DNA of 64,000 nucleotides, from the NCBI RefSeq assembly GCF_014119005.1, contig NZ_JACGYX010000001.1:62001-126000 (forward strand), read 5' to 3'. The notes beneath the pieces are model-generated. The model did not search any database and was not told where the DNA came from. It saw only the letters and a program-made list of their open reading frames with translations. Each line of letters begins with the position of its first letter. Positions within the stretch are counted from its first letter, which is position 1. Position numbers and translations under genes: made by a program. This stretch comes from Psychrobacter sp. GP33 (GTDB taxonomy: Bacteria > Pseudomonadota > Gammaproteobacteria > Pseudomonadales > Moraxellaceae). Shown here one piece after another: positions 57,919 to 64,000 of the stretch.

Positions 57919-58644
57919 ATGATCGTATCGCATAATGAAATCGTGACCATGGTGAATAAAGCCTTTTTGGGGTTGCAACGTGAAGTCGGGGAGGCTGACT
58001 TGATTGCCTCGATGGTAGCAGAGCTGCAAATGGCAGGTCTTAACGGCATCACCCACTTTAATAATGCCAGTCCATTTATTTTATCTGAACGTGATGCGCC
58101 TATCGATATCGTCCATCAAGCTGACGGTGAAGTCAGTTTGGATTTGCATGGCAGCAGTTTGGTTTGTCATCTGCCTGCTGTGATGGACTACGCCATTGAA
58201 AAAATGGGCAATCGTGATCACTTTAAAATCTATTTGCGCAACTGCCATAATCGCTGGTTGGCTTATAGTGAGCTGGTAAATCTTGCGGCAAAAGGTATCG
58301 CTTGTTTAGCTAAATGGGACAATGGCACAGCACCGAAGCATACAATATTTACTTTAGATAAAAGATTCGTTTATCCTGATATATATTATTTTAATGAGGC
58401 ACAGGATAACTATAATACCAACGATATGGTGATTGAGCTGTCGACCTCTAATTTTGATATTGAACAAGAAATCCAAATTTTTGACAAAAAAGTATCAACG
58501 GATGAGCTGTTTGAAACTCATAAACGCGCATGGAAAGAAGGTATTTATGTCGATGATGAGCAGTGGGCGATACTAAAGAAAAGTGCATCGGCGATATTGG
58601 TAGAAAACAGTGAGGCATCAAGTAAGGGAGCAGGAGGGTTATAG
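57919..58644 (+). CDS. DUF3726-like protein
   Basis: The 241-residue cytosolic protein begins MIVSHNEIVTMVNKAFLGLQ, which I associate with the DUF3726 family; the assignment is from memory of the family pattern, not from a search. Its biochemical role is unknown. It starts 13 bases after the 580-residue gene with AAGGAG ahead of ATG, so the two are translationally close and probably act together. It is the last gene of the set. Confidence 0.65.
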   Translation: MIVSHNEIVTMVNKAFLGLQREVGEADLIASMVAELQMAGLNGITHFNNASPFILSERDAPIDIVHQADGEVSLDLHGSSLVCHLPAVMDYAIEKMGNRDHFKIYLRNCHNRWLAYSELVNLAAKGIACLAKWDNGTAPKHTIFTLDKRFVYPDIYYFNEAQDNYNTNDMVIELSTSNFDIEQEIQIFDKKVSTDELFETHKRAWKEGIYVDDEQWAILKKSASAILVENSEASSKGAGGL

Positions 58645-58825
58645 GTTACAAAACGAATCTGTAACGGTAAGCTCACAATATTCTTTATGATAAATATTAA
58701 TGATTAACAAGAAGGTGTTTATTCTAATTTTCTTAGGACACTCGATGCTGTTTTAAAGCTCTCTACCTGCTAAAACATTTCTTTGTACACTTCACCACAA
58801 CTAATGAGCGTATTGGCTATAAAAA

Positions 58826-58853
58826 AGGCGGCGAAGTGCAAAGCCGCTTTCTA
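58826..58853 (-). terminator. Hairpin with T run on the minus strand
   Basis: On the minus strand AAAGCGGC pairs with GCCGCCTTT (one bulged G) and is followed by T residues. It would end minus-strand transcription arriving from cynR, about 430 bases away. The plus-strand version is weaker. Confidence 0.5.
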
Positions 58854-59281
58854 AATAGATTTTCTGAATAGTATTGGTGTTAAAATTTGATAATGTGTAT
58901 AGATTTTTGGGTTTTCTATCCATATCATGCTGAGGTGTATAGAAAAGCAGGTTTTTTATACCTAACGGGCTACAAAACCCAAATACCTCAGAATTGAGAT
59001 ATCCTTTTAATCAGTGCACTTCATAACATCTACTCTTATTCAGCCGCCTTCTCTCACTTCAGCTCAGCTATTTTATAATAGATCATGCTCTCTTAAACAG
59101 CTTTTATGACCTAAAAAGTAACTTTTCAACGTCCTAATGTCAAAGCTATAGACATGAAGATAAAGCGCTTCTCTGTATAGGATAACCAATGGTTGCTTTT
59201 GGTCAAGTTTACCTTCAGTCAGTTCAATAGGTGTTGTACAGATAAAGTACAGAAATATTTATAAATAGTTTTCCGTACTAA
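58854..59281. other. Gene-free stretch with competing inverted repeats
   Basis: There is no ORF. TTTGGGTTTT (58906-58915) pairs with AAAACCCAAA (58974-58983). TTTTCTAT (58912-58919) pairs with ATAGAAAA (58939-58946), and CTGAGGT (58930-58936) with ACCTCAG (58985-58991). GTGTATAGA occurs twice (58895, 58935). This could be a structured RNA with alternative folds or an eroded mobile element. Confidence 0.4.
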
Positions 59282-60184
59282 TCAATCTTTATCATTACTT
59301 ATGTAATTTTGCTCACAGTGTTGATGCGCTAAGCCAATAAACGCTTTATTAGCAGCGCTCTGATAAGCACCTTTTCGTTGCAGCAATACGGCAGTGCGCT
59401 GTAGTAAAGAGGGTGCCAGGGCAATCGCAATCAGCTCATCGCGATTACTCACGATGTTGGACGGTAACAAGGTGCTCAATTGCGTGTTGCGTACTATCTC
59501 AATCACAGCACTTAATGAGTTTGCCTCCATCAATACCTTTGGCTGGATGTCGTGTTGGCGCCAATAACGCTCAATTTGTCCACGGGTTACAAATTCATGG
59601 CTGAGTAATACCAGTTCCTGTTCACTTAGCGTTTGTACATCAATCGCTTGGCGCTTTGCAAGCGGATGATTTTTGTTCACGACCAACGCCAGTGTTTCAA
59701 TGAGTAGAGTCTGCGCTTCTATATCAGCAGATTTTACATCCGCAAAAGCAATACCCACATCGAATTCATCATTAAGCAACTGCTTTTCCATCTGCTCCTG
59801 CGACATCTCTTGTACGCTCAGCGTGACGTTAGGATAACGGTCATGAAATGCTTTTATCAGCGGGCCAATGAGGTAGGTGGTAAAGGTAGGAGTAATGGCA
59901 ATCCGCAACGCGCCGCGACTCAGATTTTGCACATCGTGAATGGCTCGTTGCCCCTCTTCTAAATCCTGTAACGCTTTATGCGCATACCGAGCATACACCT
60001 CACCGGCGTGGGTAAGCTTGACACGACGTCCCGACCGATCAAATAAAGGCGCGCCTAAAGTTTCTTCTAATTGCTTAATTTGTTGTGATAAAGCGGGCTG
60101 CGAGACATAAAGAGACGCTGCTGCTTGGGTGAAGCTTTGATGCTTGGCAACCGCGAGGAAGTATTTTATGTGTCTAAGTATCAT
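59282..60184 (-). CDS. cynR: LysR-type cyanate operon regulator
   Basis: The 300-residue protein has an N-terminal LysR HTH (MILRHIKYFLAVAKHQSFTQAAASLYVSQPALS) and the C-terminal effector domain. It resembles CynR in its opening and in its position divergent from cynT. CynR activates cynTSX in response to cyanate in E. coli. Three direct TTATCGA repeats lie in the shared promoter. Confidence 0.9.
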   Translation of the reverse strand: MILRHIKYFLAVAKHQSFTQAAASLYVSQPALSQQIKQLEETLGAPLFDRSGRRVKLTHAGEVYARYAHKALQDLEEGQRAIHDVQNLSRGALRIAITPTFTTYLIGPLIKAFHDRYPNVTLSVQEMSQEQMEKQLLNDEFDVGIAFADVKSADIEAQTLLIETLALVVNKNHPLAKRQAIDVQTLSEQELVLLSHEFVTRGQIERYWRQHDIQPKVLMEANSLSAVIEIVRNTQLSTLLPSNIVSNRDELIAIALAPSLLQRTAVLLQRKGAYQSAANKAFIGLAHQHCEQNYISNDKD

Positions 60185-60298
60185 GGTTTCTCGATTGTTA
60201 TTTTTTTATGTTCATTACTTTATTGTCATTGCGGACGTTATTGGTGTTTATCAATAGCCATCATAATTTATATCTCGTCCTTTACCTATAAGTATTTG

Positions 60299-60366
60299 TT
60301 ATCGAAATCATAATATACCAGTCTTTTACCTTATCGAAATAACGGCGTAGTATTCACTTTATCGAC
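60299..60366. promoter_or_regulatory. Candidate CynR-binding direct repeats
   Basis: TTATCGAAAT occurs at 60299-60308 and 60331-60340, and TTATCGAC at 60359-60366, spaced 32 and 28 bases (about three turns). They lie between cynR and cynT. Confidence 0.5.
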
Positions 60367-60384
60367 ACAACAGAGACCGCCGTT

Positions 60385-61044
60385 ATGAAAGATATTATTG
60401 AAGGCTTTTTAAAGTTCCATAGCGAGGCTTATCCAAAACGCGCCGATTTATTCAAGGATTTAGCGACTCAGCAAAACCCGCGCACGTTATTTATCTCTTG
60501 CTCGGACAGTCGCTTAGTCCCTGAGTTGGTCACCCAACGCGAACCTGGTGGTCTGTTCGTGATTCGTAACGCTGGTAACATCGTTCCATCTTATGGACCT
60601 GAGCCTGGTGGGGTCTCTGCCTCGGTAGAGTACGCCGTCACCGCACTACAAGTGACCGATGTGGTGATTTGTGGGCACTCAGACTGTGGAGCTATGTCTG
60701 CCATTGCCAATTGTACCTGTATGGAGCATATGCCAGCGGTTGGTAGCTGGCTAAAATACGCCGACTCAGCGCGTGTGGTGAATGAATCTATCACTCATCT
60801 CAATGACAGCGACCGTATTGAATCTATGGTACGAGAAAATGTCATTGCTCAGATTGAAAATATCAAAACCCATCCCTCTGTTCGTCTGGCGATAAGAGAA
60901 GGACGCTTGGCTTTACATGGTTGGGTTTACGATATTGAAACAGGTGGCATTGATGCTTTAGATGGCGCTACCAACACCTTTGTTGCGCTTGCCGAGAATA
61001 CAGAAGTTCGCGCTTATCCTATAGCACTGCCAGTCGCGATTTAA
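60385..61044 (+). CDS. cynT: Beta-carbonic anhydrase of the cyanate operon
   Basis: The 219-residue enzyme hydrates CO2 to bicarbonate, which is the co-substrate and is lost as CO2 in cyanate breakdown. Zinc ligands are visible: Cys with Asp and Arg in CSDSRLVP, then His and Cys in GHSDCGAM. The EPGG motif and NAGNI match CynT. It lies first in the operon, 102 bases ahead of cynS. Confidence 0.96.
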   Translation: MKDIIEGFLKFHSEAYPKRADLFKDLATQQNPRTLFISCSDSRLVPELVTQREPGGLFVIRNAGNIVPSYGPEPGGVSASVEYAVTALQVTDVVICGHSDCGAMSAIANCTCMEHMPAVGSWLKYADSARVVNESITHLNDSDRIESMVRENVIAQIENIKTHPSVRLAIREGRLALHGWVYDIETGGIDALDGATNTFVALAENTEVRAYPIALPVAI

Positions 61045-61146
61045 ACCATCCTTACTGTTTTATTGACGCTAAATACGATTGACTTAATTGCCATCATTTA
61101 CTAATAACGATTCACTAATAACCACTAATTAATAAAAGGTACTACC

Positions 61147-61617
61147 ATGATTCAGTCTCAAGTTAGCAACACCGCCCGTCAAGCTTTAACCGACACCATC
61201 ATTGCCGCTAAAGCTGATAAAAACTTATCGTTTGAGCAAATAGCTGCAGGCACTAATCTTAGCGATGTCTATGTGACTGCAGCGCTGCTTGGTCAGCACC
61301 CATTGCCTGCGGATGCCGCACAAAAAGTCGGCGAAACGTTAGGTCTTGATGACGAAGCCATCGTTTTACTACAAGCAATTCCACACCGCGGCAGTGTGGG
61401 CAGTGAAATGCCTACAGATCCTACCATCTATCGGTTTTATGAGATGATGCAGGTCTATGGCACAACTCTTAAAGCACTGGTACATGAGCAGTTTGGTGAT
61501 GGCATCATCAGCGCGATTAACTTTAAAGTGGATATCAAAAAAGTTGCCGATCCAGAAGGTGGCGACCGTGCTGTCATTACCCTTGATGGTAAATTTCTAC
61601 CTTTTAAGCCTTTCTAA
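61147..61617 (+). CDS. cynS: Cyanate hydratase (cyanase)
   Basis: The 156-residue decameric enzyme converts cyanate and bicarbonate to ammonia and CO2. Catalytic Arg, Glu and Ser are seen in [13 protein letters not shown] (Arg and Glu) and GIISAINF (Ser). The N-terminal helical domain ([21 protein letters not shown]) is as expected. It allows use of cyanate as nitrogen source and detoxification. Confidence 0.97.
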   Translation: MIQSQVSNTARQALTDTIIAAKADKNLSFEQIAAGTNLSDVYVTAALLGQHPLPADAAQKVGETLGLDDEAIVLLQAIPHRGSVGSEMPTDPTIYRFYEMMQVYGTTLKALVHEQFGDGIISAINFKVDIKKVADPEGGDRAVITLDGKFLPFKPF

Positions 61618-61758
61618 TCGTTTATAAAGTTTTACGAACCTTTTTGAAAAGGTTAAAACGCTTAAAAGTTAAAACTTTAGAAAAATATGGCAAAAGTCGG
61701 CGCTCAGCGTCGGATTTTTTGGGCTACACTTTTAGCAATAAAGGACATCATCTTACTA

Positions 61759-62970
61759 ATGATTACTGAACGTATTTCCTCTACGAGACACCAGTCGGCG
61801 CTGACGTTATTTTGGCCTATGCTCGTGATTGCTGGATTGGCATTAACGCTACGTCCAACCGTGACGTCCACTGGCCCGCTTCTGGAAGGGATTAGACTGA
61901 GTACTGGTATGGGCTTACAAGCGGCCTCTTTATTGGTCGTGTTACCGATGCTGTGTATGGGAGTTTTCCCTTTATTGCTACCTTTAATTGGGAAACATCT
62001 GAGCGAAAACGCTTGGATAACGGGTGGGCTATTAGCGATTGCTGCATCTGGTTTATGGCGTTTGGGTTTAGGAACAGGTTGGGCGTTGATTGCTAGCGCC
62101 TTAATAGGTGGTACTGGTATTGCTATCGTACAGGCGTTAGCACCCGGCGTGGTAAAACGCTGGTATCCTCAGCGTGTCCCGTTAGCCATGGGTATTTATT
62201 CAGCATTACTAATGGCTGGGGGCGGCATTGCGGCAACACTGAGCCCAGTAGTTGCTCAGCATTATGGCAGTTGGCAAGCAGGTCTTGGGATATGGTTGCT
62301 GTTGCCTGTAGTAGCACTTTTTTTGTGGTGGTTAAGACCGTCCGAGGTGATGGAAACAAAGCATAATGGCGTGGCAGTCAATTTTTTTAAGAATCGGCGC
62401 GCATGGTTATTAGCCAGCTACTTTGGCTTAGCGAACGCTGGTTATGCTTGTATGATTGCATTTCTACCGACTTATGCTCATGATTTAGGATGGAGCGCCC
62501 AAGGTAGTGGCGAGCTAATCGGTATTATGACTATTTTTCAAGTGCTGGGTGCGTTAGGTGCGCCTGCGCTGTCTGCTCATCGCTTAGATCGTCGCCCTTG
62601 GTTATTTTTTGCTGTAGGTATTCAGATTGTAGGCTTTGCAGGATTAATTCTGATGCCAGAGTCACTGCTGATTCTGTGGGCAGCTATGATAGGTGGTGGT
62701 CTTGGCGCTTGTTTTTCATTAACGCTTACCGTGGCGCTTGACCATCTATCCGCACCTAGATTGGCTGGCGCACTGACGGCATTTGTACAAGGAATAGGTT
62801 TTATTATTACCGCTATTGTTCCTTATTTCGCAGGGTTTTTACGTGAATGGTTAGGTAGCTTTCAGGTCGTTTGGCTACTGCTTTTGAGCACGCTGGTAGC
62901 CATGCTGGTGGTCACGATGAAGTTTGTTCCTACAGGTTATGCTAAGGCGATCAATCTTCCTAATACTTAA
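61759..62970 (+). CDS. cynX: Cyanate transporter, MFS (CynX-like)
   Basis: From ATG 61759 (403 residues) the protein has about 12 membrane helices. Landmarks resemble E. coli CynX: LTLRPTVTSTGPLLEGIR, IGGTGIAIVQALAPGVVKR and FVQGIGFIITAIVPYFAG. An in-frame ATG at 61687 would add 24 residues, and its ribosome context is poor. It is the last gene of the cyanate operon. Confidence 0.85.
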   Translation: MITERISSTRHQSALTLFWPMLVIAGLALTLRPTVTSTGPLLEGIRLSTGMGLQAASLLVVLPMLCMGVFPLLLPLIGKHLSENAWITGGLLAIAASGLWRLGLGTGWALIASALIGGTGIAIVQALAPGVVKRWYPQRVPLAMGIYSALLMAGGGIAATLSPVVAQHYGSWQAGLGIWLLLPVVALFLWWLRPSEVMETKHNGVAVNFFKNRRAWLLASYFGLANAGYACMIAFLPTYAHDLGWSAQGSGELIGIMTIFQVLGALGAPALSAHRLDRRPWLFFAVGIQIVGFAGLILMPESLLILWAAMIGGGLGACFSLTLTVALDHLSAPRLAGALTAFVQGIGFIITAIVPYFAGFLREWLGSFQVVWLLLLSTLVAMLVVTMKFVPTGYAKAINLPNT

Positions 62971-63016
62971 TAGCGCTTAAATTAAATAATCAGTAAACTA
63001 ACTGTTAGGATTTAAC

Positions 63017-63547
63017 ATGAAAAACTTACTTGTTTGTGCTGCCCTTGCAACGTCAATGTTGTCAATTACGGCTTGTGCCAGCACTACTGCACAAAGCAAT
63101 CAAACTAAACCGAACGTATCTAATTCTGGAGCTTATATGGCAACAATTCCTGTATTAACTGGTGAGATGGCACAGAACATAGTGACTGCAGCCGCCCTAG
63201 AAGCTAAAAAGAACCAGTGGATGGTGTCAGTCACGGTCGTTGATGCCTCTGGACAGACGCTAGCCGTGTTAAGAGACCATCGAGCAGGGGTGCATACCAT
63301 CCGTGCCAGTTATAAAAAAGCGTATACCGCTAATTCACAAAAAAGAGAAACGGCGGTCATTGCTAAGGGTGTTGCGGATGGTACGATTCCTAGTGACATT
63401 CGCTATTTAGATGAAAATATACTTATCTTAGATGGCGGTGTACCTATTTATATTGATGGCATTGTGGTTGGTGGTATTGGAGTGGGCGGTGCGCACGGCA
63501 GTCAAGATGTGCAGGTTGCTAAAGCCGGCTTAAAAGCTATAGAGTAG
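63017..63547 (+). CDS. GlcG/HbpS-type secreted protein
   Basis: The 176-residue protein has a lipoprotein-like signal (MLSITACAS) and a GlcG/HbpS domain ([43 protein letters not shown]). Some members bind haem, others accompany glycolate oxidase. No partner is evident. It is 46 bases after cynX and may be co-transcribed, though no link to cyanate is known to me. Confidence 0.85.
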   Translation: MKNLLVCAALATSMLSITACASTTAQSNQTKPNVSNSGAYMATIPVLTGEMAQNIVTAAALEAKKNQWMVSVTVVDASGQTLAVLRDHRAGVHTIRASYKKAYTANSQKRETAVIAKGVADGTIPSDIRYLDENILILDGGVPIYIDGIVVGGIGVGGAHGSQDVQVAKAGLKAIE

Positions 63548-63943
63548 AGTCTGACCAGTAATCATAGCTTGAGCTCAAGTTACCAGTTCATTGTTTACCC
63601 AGTTCATCGTTTACATAGTAGTCACTGCCTTAAATTTCCATTTTTTATGTTTGTTAATTCCATAATTTTCTATAACTTATTAAAGCGTTAAGAAAGCATA
63701 CAGCGCGTTGTAAATATGTCTTTATTAGTATTAGTGACGGCATGTGAACGACAGTAAATAGCATAAACTGACAATAACGCATAATAACGCTTAGTATAAT
63801 TTGGAAACCAGCAGCCAGCGTACTGATTGTTAAGGCATCAGCTACCACTACTTTAGTCATGTCTTTCATGTACACTGCTAAGATAATCAAATTTAATAGC
63901 AACTGTATTCAAGTAGGTCTGTACCTTGAACTGGAGAATCTCA
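63548..63943. other. Intergenic region before the right-edge gene
   Basis: About 400 bases without a supported gene. A minus-strand ORF at 63654-63902 is hydrophobic and low in quality; I do not support it. The promoter of the right-edge gene should lie here. Confidence 0.4.
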
Positions 63944-64000
63944 TTGCGCGCTGTCCACTATAAATATGTGGTTATTATCATATTGATAATGCTTGCCGTT
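63944..64000 (+). CDS. 5' end of a membrane-protein gene (partial)
   Basis: A TTG at 63944 with GGAG 9 bases before it opens a frame that runs to the window end (19 codons, LRAVHYKYVVIIILIMLAV). The basic start and the strongly hydrophobic run suggest the first helix of a transporter. It is too short to assign. Confidence 0.35.
   Translation, partial: MRAVHYKYVVIIILIMLAV

Noticed and set aside
63654-63902. Minus-strand ORF of 82 codons
   Set aside because: Hydrophobic but with poor start context and no recognisable pattern; the region looks like intergenic DNA before the right-edge gene.

Overview
The window is chromosomal DNA of moderate G+C from a gammaproteobacterium, most likely Moraxellaceae and probably Psychrobacter. 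The support is the gspN-gspC-gspD type II secretion order, an Acinetobacter/Psychrobacter-style H-NS protein, a FimX-like protein with degenerate signalling motifs, an EF-P/EpmB pair and a large number of cold-associated marine-type genes. The genus is inferred from protein resemblance by eye; no search was run.

Layout. 0-4 kb: the tail of an unknown gene, a GNAT acetyltransferase, a DUF503 protein and three tandem minus-strand zinc-ribbon membrane proteins that are clearly paralogous. 4-31 kb: mostly conserved housekeeping genes: uvrA, an MFS exporter, ssb, an H-NS-type gene, gspN-gspC-gspD, a TatD hydrolase, tcdA, a GAF hybrid histidine kinase, efp and epmB (divergent), a possible PilZ-like protein followed by a FimX-like protein, a lipoprotein cytochrome c, and a moxR-DUF58-tgpA operon. 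31.3-38.4 kb: a tRNA-Val(GAC) gene followed by an AT-rich decay zone. It holds a broken fic gene, a lipoprotein gene interrupted at an A9 tract, a membrane-protein relic with two in-frame stops, a MocR-type aminotransferase remnant, an orphan NeuD/PglD-type acyltransferase and an orphan protein resembling the Cap15 (S_2TMBeta) CBASS effector. Large perfect inverted repeats lie among them. No integrase or att repeat was found by eye.

38.6-49.6 kb: a copper/nitrite region. It contains a previously unlisted 50-residue protein with 11 cysteines (metallothionein-like), a double-DUF305 lipoprotein, a DUF411 protein, a CopA-type ATPase, a tiny Met-rich membrane protein, a CopR/CopS-type two-component system and a NirK with a fused cytochrome c. 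An identical 31-bp element occurs at almost the same distance upstream of the DUF411 gene and of the small-protein/CopA unit, and is probably the CopR operator. After nirK come an orphan sdhB paralogue with an altered quinone-site motif and a 13-repeat leucine-rich-repeat protein with a cysteine ladder.

50-58.7 kb: an apparently complete but uncharacterised catabolic locus. A LysR regulator is divergent from RidA, an aldehyde dehydrogenase, an M19-like protein without the usual zinc ligands, a BCCT transporter, an unrecognised 580-residue protein and a DUF3726-like protein. 59.3-63.5 kb: the cyanate cluster (cynR divergent from cynT-cynS-cynX) followed by a GlcG/HbpS-type protein. A new gene starts at the right edge.

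The strongest candidates for undescribed biology are the 51-58.6 kb catabolic locus, the orphan Cap15-like effector, the metallothionein-like gene beside the copper regulon, and the sdhB-paralogue/LRR pair.
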